Position numbers and translations under genes: made by a program. A stretch of 64,000 bases of DNA from QKMZ01 sp012965515 (GTDB taxonomy: Bacteria > Cyanobacteriota > Vampirovibrionia > Obscuribacterales > Obscuribacteraceae), in NCBI GenBank assembly GCA_937879965.1, contig CALFMP010000004.1, forward strand, positions 124,001 to 188,000, written 5' to 3'. This document shows positions 19,397 through 28,534 of this stretch, piece by piece. The first letter of the stretch is position 1; every line of letters starts with the position of its first letter. A model generated the notes under the pieces. The model saw only the letters and a list, made by a program, of their open reading frames with translations, searched no databases and was not told the DNA's origin.

Positions 19397-22300
19397 TTAG
19401 AAGTCGTCATCCGCGCCTTCATCATCTGCAGCTTCTTCATCCGATGCAGCTTCTACGCCGCCGCCGCCGAGGGCAGAAACAACGTTTTGCATGATCGATG
19501 AAGCGCCTGATTCAGAGCCGCTCTCCACATCGGAGTCGCCGCCGCCTTCGTCACCGAATTCTTCATCGCCTTCGGAAACGGCTACAACACCTTGAGGAAC
19601 GGACTGCTGTCTCAATTCTGCAAGCTCGGACTCGATGCCGATCTCGCCGAACGGACTCATGCGGCGCATGCCGCGCGGGCGTACTTCCTCTACTTCAGTC
19701 ATCAAGTCGACTTCGATTTCACCGCCTTCGCGTGTGCGCTTGGCGACGGAAACGTCGAGACCGATGGATTGCAGTTCGCGCACCAGTACCTTGAATGATT
19801 CAGGAATACCAGGACGCTTCAGGTTTTCACCCTTAACGATAGATTCGTACGCTTTGGAACGACCATTAACGTCGTCGGACTTGATGGTCAGCATCTCTTG
19901 CAGAGAGTAGGAGGCGCCGAATGCTTCAAGAGCCCAGCATTCCATTTCTCCGAGACGCTGTCCGCCGAATTGCGCTTTACCGCCGAGAGGCTGTTGCGTA
20001 ACCAGCGAGTATGGTCCGGTAGAACGAGCGTGAATCTTGTCGTCTACCAAGTGGACCAGCTTCATCATGTAGATCTTGCCGACGGTGACAGGATTGTCGA
20101 AGGGGTCGCCTGTGCGTCCGTCAGAGAGGATGACTTTACCGTCATCACCGACCCACGGTGCTTCAGACTTGACTTTGCCCTTCTTGATCTCGTCATGAAC
20201 GAGAGCCGATGATGCTTCTTTGGCGTGCATTTCGTCGAACGGCGGCACTTCATAGTGCAAGCCGGTGAGCATTGCTGCCAAGCCGAGCAGTGTTTCGAAT
20301 GTCTGTCCGACATTCATACGGCTCGGTACACCAAGCGGGTTGAGAACGATGTCGACCGGCGTGCCATCCGGAAGGAATGGCATATCTTCAACAGGAAGAA
20401 TCTTGGCGACAATACCCTTGTTGCCGTGACGTCCTGCGACTTTATCTCCGACCGAGATCTTACGTTTTTGTGCGATGTAGACACGTACGACCTTGTTAGC
20501 GACGGGCGGGAGCTCATCACCTTTTTCACGGTCGAACACTTTCACGCCTACGACACGACCGCCTTCACCGTGCGGAACGCGCAGTGAATTGTCGCGAACG
20601 TCTCTTGCCTTTTCACCGAAGATGGCGCGCAAGAGTTTCTCTTCCGGCGGGTGTTCGGATTCGCCCTTCGGTGTAATCTTGCCGACCAGGATGTCGTCAG
20701 GATAAACACGCGAACCGATTCTGACGATGCCGTTTTCGTCCAGGTGACGAAGCGATTCTTCAGAAACGTTAGGCACTTCGCGAGTGATTTCTTCCGGACC
20801 GAGCTTCGTGGAACGAGCATCGATTTCCAATTTTTCAATGTGGATGGAAGTCATCACATCGTCGTAAACGAGACGTTGAGATATAAGGATCGCGTCTTCG
20901 AAGTTGTAGCCTTCCCATGGCATGAAGGCCACGAGCAGGTTGCGTCCTACCGCCAGTTCACCACGCTTGGTGGCGGCACCGTCGGCGATGACCATACCCG
21001 GCTTGATGTTTTCGCCGACTTCAACAATCGGTTTTTGGTTCAAGCAGGTGTCTTGGTTCGAACGTTGGAACTTCGAGAGTCTGTACTTGACCAGTCTCTT
21101 GTCTTTCGTGCGCACGTGAATGGCAGTTGCAGAAACGTATTCGCACTTGCCTTCAACGTCGGCGACAACGACCATGCCGGAGTCTTTTGCAGACTGTTTT
21201 TCAATACCGGTCGTCACGTATGCGCGCTCTGTTTGAATCAGAGGCACAGACTGACGTTGCATGTTCGAACCCATCAAGGCTCGGTTAGCGTCGTCGTGCT
21301 CGAGGAACGGAATCAAAGCTGTTCCTACAGATACGATCTGAATCGGTGACACGCCGACATAGTCGACTTGCTCAGGCGGAGTTTCTTCGAACTCGGCTTT
21401 GTAGCGCACCGGAACCAGAGGATGAACGAAGTCACCGTTGTCTTTCACCGGCACGTCACCGGGAGCAACACGGTACTTATCTTCTTCATCAGCGGTCAGG
21501 TAGTGAATTTCATCACTGACTCTGCCGTTTTCTACCTTTCTATATGGCGTTTCGATGAAACCATACTCGTTTACGCGAGCATGTGTTGCCAAAGAGCCGA
21601 TCAAACCTGCGTTCGGACCTTCCGGTGTTTCTACCGGGCAGATACGACCGTAATGGCTGGGGTGAATATCGCGGACCGCGAAACCAGCACGTTCTCTCGA
21701 CAAACCGCCAGGTCCAAGGGCAGACAGTCTGCGCTTGTGTGTCAGTTCTGCCAGAGGATTGGTCTGGTCCATGAACTGAGACAACTGCGACGATCCGAAG
21801 AATTCACGGATGGCAGCAACCAAAGGCTTGGTGTTGAGAAGGTTTGCCGGAGTGAGAGTGTCGACATCTTGTAATGTCATACGCTCACGAACAATTCTTT
21901 CCAAACGTGTCAAACCGATACGGAACTGGTTCTGAAGCAGTTCGCCGACCGATCTGATGCGGCGGTTGCCGAGGTGGTCGATGTCATCAACCTGTCCATC
22001 GTCATAGTGCAAGCCGATCAAGTAGTCCACTGCAGCCACGATATCTTCGCGGGTCAGCGTGCGTTGTTGCTCAGGAACTGAGAGTGTGAGCTTCTTATTC
22101 AACTTATAGCGGCCGACTTTACCCAAGTCGTAGCGCTTGTCGTCGAAGAAGCGGCTGTCGATGATCGACTGTCCACCGGCTACAGACGGCGGATCGCCGG
22201 GACGCAGCTTTCTGTACACTTCGATCAATGAATCTTCTCTGGACTTGGTGTTGTCCTTTTCCAGCGTCTTTTTGAGGAAGTCGCGGTGACGGAAAAGGGA

Positions 22301-22927
22301 TTCCATTTCGGAATCGGAATAGCCAAGTGCTCTCAGCAGTGTGGTTGCCGGGAGCTTTCTGTTTTTGTCGATTTTGACGTAGATAACGTCATTGACGTCT
22401 GTTTCGAACTTCAGCCAAGCGCCGCGGTTCGGAATCAAAGTCGCAGAGAACGTACGCTTACCGTTGGTATCGATCTCACGCTTGTAATAGATGCCGGGGC
22501 TTCTGACAATTTGCGAAACGATGACGCGTTCAGCGCCATTAATAATGAATGTTCCGCGGTCGGTCATCATCGGGATGTCACCGACGTAAATTTCTTGCTC
22601 CTTGATTTCACCGATTTCGCGGTTCACCAGGCGCATTTGAATACGCAGTTTCTTGGTGAAACTGGCGTCAAGTTCTCTTGCTTCCTCTGGAGTCTTTGGC
22701 TTATTGGGTTCTGTGTGATCTTCGAATGTGTAGTTGGTCAGGAAGTGGAGCTCGAGTTTGCCCGTGTAGTCTTTGATAGGGCTGAACGCTCGGAGTTCTT
22801 CTCCGAGACCCTCATCGATGAACCACTTGAACGAACTCTTCTGAATCTCTGCCAAATCGGGCAAGTCGGCGATGCGTGAGCTGCCGACCCCGAAGGTCTT
22901 GACGCGCTCCGTTAACTCTAAAGCCAT
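19397..22927 (-). CDS. rpoB: RNA polymerase beta subunit
   Basis: 1176 residues, a complete beta subunit of the core RNA polymerase. The rifampicin-pocket region is intact, with QFMDQTNPLAELTHKRRLSALG; the Asp, His and Ser positions at which resistance arises have the wild-type residues. Downstream conserved blocks include GYNFEDAILIS, GKITPKGESEHPPEEKLLRA, KISVGDKVAGRHGNKG and GGKAQFGGQRLGEMECWALEA. The C-terminus carries about 70 extra residues rich in Glu, Asp, Gly and Ser, ending ADDDF, which is likely disordered. AGAGG precedes the ATG. It is the first gene of the rpoB-rpoC1-rpoC2 operon. The ribosomal genes rplJ and rplL are not upstream, so the operon has been separated from the usual ribosomal cluster. 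Confidence 0.98.
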   Translation of the reverse strand: MALELTERVKTFGVGSSRIADLPDLAEIQKSSFKWFIDEGLGEELRAFSPIKDYTGKLELHFLTNYTFEDHTEPNKPKTPEEARELDASFTKKLRIQMRLVNREIGEIKEQEIYVGDIPMMTDRGTFIINGAERVIVSQIVRSPGIYYKREIDTNGKRTFSATLIPNRGAWLKFETDVNDVIYVKIDKNRKLPATTLLRALGYSDSEMESLFRHRDFLKKTLEKDNTKSREDSLIEVYRKLRPGDPPSVAGGQSIIDSRFFDDKRYDLGKVGRYKLNKKLTLSVPEQQRTLTREDIVAAVDYLIGLHYDDGQVDDIDHLGNRRIRSVGELLQNQFRIGLTRLERIVRERMTLQDVDTLTPANLLNTKPLVAAIREFFGSSQLSQFMDQTNPLAELTHKRRLSALGPGGLSRERAGFAVRDIHPSHYGRICPVETPEGPNAGLIGSLATHARVNEYGFIETPYRKVENGRVSDEIHYLTADEEDKYRVAPGDVPVKDNGDFVHPLVPVRYKAEFEETPPEQVDYVGVSPIQIVSVGTALIPFLEHDDANRALMGSNMQRQSVPLIQTERAYVTTGIEKQSAKDSGMVVVADVEGKCEYVSATAIHVRTKDKRLVKYRLSKFQRSNQDTCLNQKPIVEVGENIKPGMVIADGAATKRGELAVGRNLLVAFMPWEGYNFEDAILISQRLVYDDVMTSIHIEKLEIDARSTKLGPEEITREVPNVSEESLRHLDENGIVRIGSRVYPDDILVGKITPKGESEHPPEEKLLRAIFGEKARDVRDNSLRVPHGEGGRVVGVKVFDREKGDELPPVANKVVRVYIAQKRKISVGDKVAGRHGNKGIVAKILPVEDMPFLPDGTPVDIVLNPLGVPSRMNVGQTFETLLGLAAMLTGLHYEVPPFDEMHAKEASSALVHDEIKKGKVKSEAPWVGDDGKVILSDGRTGDPFDNPVTVGKIYMMKLVHLVDDKIHARSTGPYSLVTQQPLGGKAQFGGQRLGEMECWALEAFGASYSLQEMLTIKSDDVNGRSKAYESIVKGENLKRPGIPESFKVLVRELQSIGLDVSVAKRTREGGEIEVDLMTEVEEVRPRGMRRMSPFGEIGIESELAELRQQSVPQGVVAVSEGDEEFGDEGGGDSDVESGSESGASSIMQNVVSALGGGGVEAASDEEAADDEGADDDF

Positions 22928-23427
22928 CGATTACCTCTGGGTTCTTGGTCGGGGACCATTGACAATATGCAAGCACGGCGATTTGCTCGCACAGACCAAT
23001 GCGACGTTGGTACGTGAGCGCAAACCGGAATTTGCAACTATACGTAGCTACTAATTGTATTGTCAAACGAATTGTTGTGAATGTTGAAGTGAACGGTTTG
23101 GGGTTTTGTCGAGTTAACTCTGTCTCATAATCCTGGAGTGAGTCGAATCAACGCGCAACAGATTTGGTTAAATCTCGCTAATCATATTGCGACTTTGTAG
23201 TAACCGCTTGTTTTGGGGTGAAAAAACGCTCAGATTGCCGAAAATGATCGATTGAGATCTTGCGGTTTTGAGACGTCATATGATCGCAACGGCACCGCGG
23301 GCTGATCTGATAAAACGCGCTCTGTTGCAAGTATGGCGATAAATTTGCGAGATCGAGTGATCATGCGGCTTCTATTTGAAAAATATCGGCTGCATATTGA
23401 TAACCTGTACGCTGTATGATCAGTTTT
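22928..23427. other. Non-coding region between rpoB and selC
   Basis: About 500 bases separate the divergent rpoB and tRNA-Sec genes. The minus strand holds the rpoB promoter and a leader of about 100 bases. The rest is AT-richer, without a convincing reading frame. On the plus strand TATGAT at 23415-23420, seven bases before the tRNA, is a plausible -10 box, but no good -35 box lies at the right distance. Confidence 0.5.
23037..23066 (-). promoter_or_regulatory. Sigma70-type promoter of the rpoB operon
   Basis: Read on the minus strand, TTGACA (23061-23066) and TATAGT (23037-23042) are separated by 18 bases. Transcription would start near 23030, leaving a leader of about 100 bases before the rpoB ATG. 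The perfect -35 and five-of-six -10 match fit a strongly expressed operon. Confidence 0.75.
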
Positions 23428-23523
23428 GGGGATGGAGCGCTGCTGGTGTTGCGTGCGGTCTTCAAAACCGTTGTGGGGCAGATAAACGCTGTCCTGGGTG
23501 GGTTCGATTCCTACGCATCCCCG
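23428..23523 (+). tRNA. selC: tRNA-Sec (anticodon UCA)
   Basis: A 96-base tRNA with selenocysteine-tRNA features. The 5' GGGGATG pairs with CATCCCC at the end, followed by a G discriminator. The anticodon stem CGGT/ACCG carries loop CTTCAAA with anticodon TCA, which reads UGA. A very long variable arm has stem GGGCAG/CTGTCC around ATAAACG, and the T arm is GTGGG-TTCGATT-CCTAC. The eighth acceptor position is G opposite G, a mismatch where most bacterial tRNA-Sec have a pair. CCA is not encoded. It shows that the organism inserts selenocysteine at UGA and should also have selA, selB and selD, which are not in this window. A matching UGA codon is found at 35521-35523. Confidence 0.94.
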
Positions 23524-23650
23524 ATGTTGTCAAGCGAGATCGACTAGATTCGCAAACCGAAAAATTCCACAGGTGGGGGCTTTACAAAGATTAGCCGCTA
23601 CCCATAATTAGTTATTGGAACTTGGCGTTTTATCTAGAAAGTCGGTCTTC

Positions 23651-24652
23651 GTGAATTCTCAAACAGGAGCTTTAGCCTGGCTCGACCAGTTTGCAGGCTA
23701 TTTGGAAGTAGAAAGAAACTACTCCTCCAATACGATCAGAGCTTATCTCAATGATCTTCGGCAATTACTAACAGCAGATGTAAGCGAGTCCAACGCTGCC
23801 GCGGCAGTCGTTGAAGCACGCGAAGCGTCGCAGCAGCAAACCGATGAAAACAGCTCGACGACTACCGCAGGCAGCGGCGACGATATTGAATCGTCTGCTT
23901 CTCCTGAAGTAGAGAAGCTAAAAGCTTACATTCGTCAGATGCAGGAGCACTACAGCCGCCCCACAGTGGCTCGTAAGATCTCTGCCATCCGCAGTTTTTA
24001 TCGTTACCTGCGCCGCGAGCATTTGATTGAAGAGGATCCGTCCAAAATGGTGCGCGGACCAAAACTGGCGAGACGGCTTCCTGCCTGCCTCGACAGAGAA
24101 GAAGTTTCCAGACTTCTGCAAGCACCCGATCAATCATCGCTCGGTATCCGCGATAGAGCACTCATGGAAGTTCTCTACGCGACCGGGATGCGTGTGAGCG
24201 AACTGTGCAGCTTGCGCGTAAAAGACTGGGATCCGGCACAAATGGAAATGAGAGTAATCGGCAAAGGCTCGAAAGAGCGTGTCGTTCTTCTCAACCAAAG
24301 TGCTGCTCAGTGGTTGACCTCTTACCTGGCTAATCACTGGAGCCGTTTGGCCGGCGGACGCATCGCTCAACCCGATCATCCGCTATTCGTAAGCCGTCAG
24401 GCTACGAAACTTTCGGCCCGCTCAGTGCACCGCATCGTCCTGAAGTATGCACGCAAAGCCGGCATCAACAAGCCGATCACGCCGCATACATTGAGACACA
24501 CATTTGCAACACACCTGCTGGAAGGCGGAGCCGACCTGCGTGTAGTGCAAGATTTGCTGGGACATACGACCATAAGCACAACGCAAATATATACGCATGT
24601 GACTATGGATCGCCTTCGCAAGGTCTACATGAACACTCACCCTCGAGCATAG
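23651..24652 (+). CDS. Tyrosine recombinase of the XerC/XerD family
   Basis: About 333 residues from GTG at 23651; a TTG at 23615 would add 12. The N-terminal SAM-like DNA-binding domain (DQFAGYLEVERNYSSNTIRAYLNDL) is interrupted after about 40 residues by a 45-residue Ser/Thr/Ala/Glu-rich insertion. The catalytic domain has the full set: Arg in ATGMRVSEL, Lys in GKGSKERVV, HTLRHTFATH with His and Arg, LGHTTISTTQIYTHV with His and the Tyr nucleophile. Xer recombinases resolve chromosome dimers at dif; some are carried by mobile elements. No inverted repeats, cargo or dif-like site was recognised next to it, so a housekeeping role is likelier. It follows tRNA-Sec by about 130 bases. Confidence 0.88.
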   Translation: MNSQTGALAWLDQFAGYLEVERNYSSNTIRAYLNDLRQLLTADVSESNAAAAVVEAREASQQQTDENSSTTTAGSGDDIESSASPEVEKLKAYIRQMQEHYSRPTVARKISAIRSFYRYLRREHLIEEDPSKMVRGPKLARRLPACLDREEVSRLLQAPDQSSLGIRDRALMEVLYATGMRVSELCSLRVKDWDPAQMEMRVIGKGSKERVVLLNQSAAQWLTSYLANHWSRLAGGRIAQPDHPLFVSRQATKLSARSVHRIVLKYARKAGINKPITPHTLRHTFATHLLEGGADLRVVQDLLGHTTISTTQIYTHVTMDRLRKVYMNTHPRA

Positions 24653-24677
24653 TTGCTAGGTAGGGATTAGACGGTGG

Positions 24678-24696
24678 GGGCGCATAGCATGCGCCC
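24678..24696 (+). repeat. Short GC-rich palindrome after the recombinase gene
   Basis: GGGCGCAT (24678-24685) and ATGCGCCC (24689-24696) form an 8-base-pair hairpin 25 bases after the stop codon. The context GTGGGGGCGCAT...GCGCCC matches the first palindrome of the repeats at 11802 and 31213. Confidence 0.65.
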
Positions 24697-24708
24697 TGAG
24701 AAAACTGC

Positions 24709-24738
24709 AAAAGGCGGCTCTCTGAGTCGCCTTTTCTC
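24709..24738 (+). terminator. Rho-independent terminator
   Basis: AAAAGGCG (24709-24716) pairs with CGCCTTTT (24728-24735), with further pairing inside (CT/AG), and runs into TCTCTTTT. It should end transcription from the tRNA/recombinase unit before the penicillin-binding protein. Confidence 0.8.
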
Positions 24739-24842
24739 TTTTGCAAAGCGCAAAGACTCATAATGTCAGCGCTTTTTCTCCGAAACACCTTTATCTGCTT
24801 CATCAACAGGGTTTTCCCGGTGCCAGCGGTATCACCTTTAGA

Positions 24843-24873
24843 TATAATCACTGTCATCAAATAGATTTAGAGG
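24843..24873 (+). promoter_or_regulatory. -10 box and RBS of the penicillin-binding protein gene
   Basis: A perfect TATAAT lies at 24843-24848; no good -35 box is seen 17 bases upstream. AGAGG at 24869-24873 lies eight bases before TTG at 24882, which decides that start over upstream in-frame codons. Confidence 0.55.
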
Positions 24874-24881
24874 TTTGGGTT

Positions 24882-27203
24882 TTGGCGACGCGCCGGTCGA
24901 AGGCGAAGAATAAAGGGCAAGGCGGGTTCAACCGTTTTGTCGGCAAAAGCACGAAGGTGGTTATCTTCTCGACGCTCGTTGCTGGTGCCATCGGTGTCGG
25001 CTATTTCGGTGCTTCCCTATTCCGCCAACTGCAAGATTTGCCCGATATCACGCTGGTTGAGCGTTATGAACCAATTGAAGCGATTCAAGTGTTCGATATA
25101 AACGATCACATGGTATGCACCGTGGAAGGTGACGAAGATAGACGCGTCATTCCGCTCAATCAAGTAGCCAAACAAATGCAGCAAGCCATGCTCGCGGCTG
25201 AAGATCACCACTTCTACGAGCACCACGGCGTCAACTACATGTCCATCATCCGCGCCTCTTTGGTCAACGTTCAAGCGGGGCGTGTCAAAGAAGGCGGCTC
25301 GACTATCACTCAGCAGTTGGTGAAAAACCTTTTCTTTACCGAGGGAATGCGTACCTTCGATCGGAAAATCAAAGAAGCCTATCTTGCCAATTCTCTAGAG
25401 AGTAAGTATCCGAAAGAGCGGATTCTAGAGATGTACCTCAACCAAGTCTATTTCGGCAATAACGCGTATGGCATCGAACGTGCGGCATCTAGATATTTCG
25501 ACCGCACTGCCGCCAGCCTTTCGCTGGCACAGTCTGCATTCCTTGCTGGTCTGGTGAAGGCACCTTCTGAATTGGGCTCGAAAGAACACAGACAGGAAGC
25601 ATTCGAGAGACAAAGAGAAATTATCGACAAGATGGCTGAGTACGGCTATATAACTGAAGCTCAAGCAAAATCAGCCAAAGCTGAGAAGCTCAATTTCAAG
25701 CGCGGTATCAGTCCGCTGCAAAAGTATCCGTATTACATTGCTCAAGTGTTGGAAATCCTTCGCAGCGAATTCAGCCAGGCAGAAATGCGCAAACAAGGTC
25801 TTCGCGTTTACACCAATCTTGATCCCAAGGCGCAGGATATTGCGGAAAAGACCCTCAACGAGCAGATTAAGAAGGCTCCGAAAGGCGTTTCGCAAGCGGC
25901 TCTTGTATCAATCAGAGTGAGAGACGGTGCGGTCGTCACCATGGTGGGCGGCGTCGGCAATTTCTGGAAAAACCAATTCAACAGGGCGACCAACCCTCAC
26001 ACAGCCGGTTCATCTTTCAAACCATTCGTCTACCTCACAGCCTTCATAAAGGGTGTCTGCAATCCGGATTCAATAATCGACGACACACCACTGGTGGTGA
26101 AACAACCGTGGGGACTTCCTGATTATGCACCGAAAAACTTTGACCACAAATTCATGGGACGCATTCAAGTGCGCAAGGCGCTTGCCTTGTCGAGGAATGT
26201 CCCGGCCGTGAAGATTGCCCGCGAAGCTGGCATGGAGAGTATTGTAGAAACCGCTCGTCTGGCCGGCGTAACCTCCAAGCTCGACCCTAACCTTTCATTG
26301 GCGTTGGGAAGCTCTGCTGTTTCTCCACTCGATATGGCTGCTGCCTATTCGACATTCGTGCGCGGCGGCGTTTCTATCAAACCTCAAATGCTCAGACGCA
26401 TCGAGAACAATCGCGGGCAAGTGATTCAAGTCTTTGAAGGCAAGTACGACAAAGTCTTCAATATGCAACCAGTGGCGAAACTTGTTGATGTTCTGCAAGA
26501 CGTCGTTAAATATGGCACCGGTACTGGTGCCAAGCTGGATGATCGTCCTGTCGGTGGAAAAACAGGAACAGCCGACGAAGGCAAAGACATTTGGTTTATC
26601 GGTTTCACTCCTGACCTTGTCACTGCCGTCTGGGGCGGTAATGATGAAAACAAACCGATCGCCGGCCACAACGTTACAGGCGGTGTGGTTATGGCGCGGA
26701 TTTGGAAGGAGTACATGAAGGCATACTATGTAGCCATACCTACTCCGGCTGGAACTTTGATCACTCCTTCACCGGAAGAAAAAGAAGAGAAAGATTCCGA
26801 TTCAAAACTTGCCAAAGACAGCGATAGCACACCGCTTCTCTTGCCTGGTTTGAAGCTGAGCTCGGACGAGCCGAAAGCTGCTCCCGATGCGGCAGTAGCA
26901 AAGCCTGCCGATACACCTCCTAGTGAAAAACAAAAGGTAGACACTTCTGTTTCAATACCTGCGACGACTCCTGTGACCTCCGCTCCGGCGGTTGAGCCGG
27001 CTAAAGAAGCACCACAGGTGGCGCCCGAGCCGGCTGTGGCTCCGACGCCTGCACCCGCGCTTGCACCTGCACCTGCGCCGGCTCCGGCATCGTCAAGCAG
27101 CACCTCCACTTTTGTCGCGCCTGCTACGCCGGCATCACGCGCCAAGTACGCACCTTATGAAGCAAGACCTGCATTTGCGCCAGGACCAGCGGAGACACGT
27201 TGA
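24882..27203 (+). CDS. Class A penicillin-binding protein (bifunctional PBP1A type)
   Basis: About 773 residues from TTG 24882. A short basic cytoplasmic start (LATRRSKAKNKGQ) precedes one membrane anchor (VVIFSTLVAGAIGVGYFGASLF). The glycosyltransferase domain (GT51) has AAEDHHFYEHHG with its catalytic Glu near residue 107, and GGSTITQQLVKNLF. The transpeptidase domain has SSFK (in TAGSSFKPFVYL), SRN and KTGT (GGKTGTADEG). The enzyme polymerises and crosslinks peptidoglycan outside the cytoplasmic membrane. The last ~150 residues form a disordered tail rich in Pro, Ala, Lys and Glu, with runs of alternating Pro-Ala. Such tails are common in family members and may contact the wall or envelope partners. 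Confidence 0.93.
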   Translation: MATRRSKAKNKGQGGFNRFVGKSTKVVIFSTLVAGAIGVGYFGASLFRQLQDLPDITLVERYEPIEAIQVFDINDHMVCTVEGDEDRRVIPLNQVAKQMQQAMLAAEDHHFYEHHGVNYMSIIRASLVNVQAGRVKEGGSTITQQLVKNLFFTEGMRTFDRKIKEAYLANSLESKYPKERILEMYLNQVYFGNNAYGIERAASRYFDRTAASLSLAQSAFLAGLVKAPSELGSKEHRQEAFERQREIIDKMAEYGYITEAQAKSAKAEKLNFKRGISPLQKYPYYIAQVLEILRSEFSQAEMRKQGLRVYTNLDPKAQDIAEKTLNEQIKKAPKGVSQAALVSIRVRDGAVVTMVGGVGNFWKNQFNRATNPHTAGSSFKPFVYLTAFIKGVCNPDSIIDDTPLVVKQPWGLPDYAPKNFDHKFMGRIQVRKALALSRNVPAVKIAREAGMESIVETARLAGVTSKLDPNLSLALGSSAVSPLDMAAAYSTFVRGGVSIKPQMLRRIENNRGQVIQVFEGKYDKVFNMQPVAKLVDVLQDVVKYGTGTGAKLDDRPVGGKTGTADEGKDIWFIGFTPDLVTAVWGGNDENKPIAGHNVTGGVVMARIWKEYMKAYYVAIPTPAGTLITPSPEEKEEKDSDSKLAKDSDSTPLLLPGLKLSSDEPKAAPDAAVAKPADTPPSEKQKVDTSVSIPATTPVTSAPAVEPAKEAPQVAPEPAVAPTPAPALAPAPAPAPASSSSTSTFVAPATPASRAKYAPYEARPAFAPGPAETR

Positions 27204-27254
27204 AGTGGTGACCGCTTTTTCGGCTGAAATCCCAACAGAAATTGCGGTGCAACA

Positions 27255-28397
27255 TTGAGCCTCAACATTGCGGAATTGACCCAGTCAAGCCAGGCAATGA
27301 AGGACTATACGATGCTGCAGATTGCAGGAGTGGTGGCTGCTTCGCTATGGCAAATCGGATTATCCTATGCGTTTCTTCAAAGCGGAATGGCTGCCCACCT
27401 TGCACGGCTTGTAGAAAAGGACAGCCAGTCGCAGTTTGTCAGAGCCGCGACATATTTCTTGTTCTTTTTCTTGTACCTCTTTCTTCTATCGCTGCCCATC
27501 AAGGTTTTGCTGGAGTATTGTCCTGACAAAGCTTATGACTTATCTGCCAACACATCCTTTTCGTATGTAGTCAAAAAGTCTATGGATTTCATCGTCAGCT
27601 TGGTGACGATGATCCCAATGTTCGCCTTGGCTATGGTATTTGCCAAACGATTTCCGCAGTATTGGGGGTACTGCGCCGGGGCGATGCTGGCTCTGGCATC
27701 AGCCTTTCAAATGGTCGTTCTGCCGGCCGTTCTTGAAGAAAACAGTGCTTATTTAAAACCGCTAAACAAGCCGGATGTTCAAGCTCGCGTGGATTCAATC
27801 TTTAAGAAGGCTGGTTTGGAAGGTGCAAAAGTCCTCGTGGAAAACGTGACGGAGACCAAAAAACTCAATGCCTATGCAACGGGCGCCGGTCCCACCTCTC
27901 GTTTCATTCTCTATGAATCTGTGGTCGATAAACTGAGCGCCGACGAAATCGAGTCGATGATTGCGCACGAAGTTTCACATATAAAACTCAATCATTTGTA
28001 TCTAAACGTGTTTCTAACTTGTGTTTGTCTCTTTCTCGCGCCAGTTGCTGCTCAGTATTTTGCACCACTGGTAATACCGCAACTGCCTGAGAAGTGGGGA
28101 ATCAAGAAGATTGAGGATATGCCGGTGATAGCATTGGTGGTGCTTGTCGTTCTCACAGGAAACTTTATTTCTCTGCCTGTTCAAAACTATTTTTCACGCC
28201 AATTCGAGCGCCAGGCAGATGCACAGGCGCTAACTCTCACAGGCAATCCTGAGGCATTCGCAAGTCAGCTCTCTGACTTTGCTCGCGCCAATTTAGACGA
28301 CATGGACCCACCAGGATGGGCGGTGGTTACTCTTTATTCGCATCCCTCGGTTAAGGAGCGCATCGAGACAGCGCTCAAATCAGTCTCGCAACCGTAG
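27255..28397 (+). CDS. M48-family membrane zinc metalloprotease (Ste24-like)
   Basis: About 380 residues if translation begins at TTG 27255; the ribosome site is weak, so the start is uncertain. Hydrophobic segments at about 20-45, 75-95, 115-165, 250-275 and 290-315 flank the metal-binding motif HEVSH (in IESMIAHEVSHIKLNHLYL). The third ligand is probably the Glu in QFERQADAQAL. The arrangement resembles Ste24/CAAX-type M48 peptidases. These cleave membrane or prenylated proteins and, in bacteria, often serve in quality control. It lies 51 bases after the penicillin-binding protein gene and may be co-transcribed. A second, smaller M48 gene is at 57317. Confidence 0.87.
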   Translation: MSLNIAELTQSSQAMKDYTMLQIAGVVAASLWQIGLSYAFLQSGMAAHLARLVEKDSQSQFVRAATYFLFFFLYLFLLSLPIKVLLEYCPDKAYDLSANTSFSYVVKKSMDFIVSLVTMIPMFALAMVFAKRFPQYWGYCAGAMLALASAFQMVVLPAVLEENSAYLKPLNKPDVQARVDSIFKKAGLEGAKVLVENVTETKKLNAYATGAGPTSRFILYESVVDKLSADEIESMIAHEVSHIKLNHLYLNVFLTCVCLFLAPVAAQYFAPLVIPQLPEKWGIKKIEDMPVIALVVLVVLTGNFISLPVQNYFSRQFERQADAQALTLTGNPEAFASQLSDFARANLDDMDPPGWAVVTLYSHPSVKERIETALKSVSQP

Positions 28398-28399
28398 GC

Positions 28400-28418
28400 G
28401 GGCGCGTTCCAAGCGCCC
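28400..28418 (+). repeat. Short GC-rich palindrome after the M48 gene
   Basis: GGGCGC (28400-28405) and GCGCCC (28413-28418) form a hairpin with a 7-base loop three bases after the stop. It resembles the first palindrome of the dispersed repeat family and carries no T-run. Confidence 0.55.
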
Positions 28419-28534
28419 ACACGCTCTTGCACTTAAAAGGCTTAGTTCTATCAATCGTCGGGAAAATAAATAGAAGGCTTGAATCAAGTTCGTGACTGCA
28501 AAGCTTTGCCACCAAAGCGTCGAGGAGAATCCAT

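Noticed and set aside
23428..24652. Integrated element at tRNA-Sec driven by the recombinase
   Set aside because: No duplicated tRNA 3' end, cargo genes or attachment repeats were seen; the following genes are ordinary cell-wall and envelope genes.
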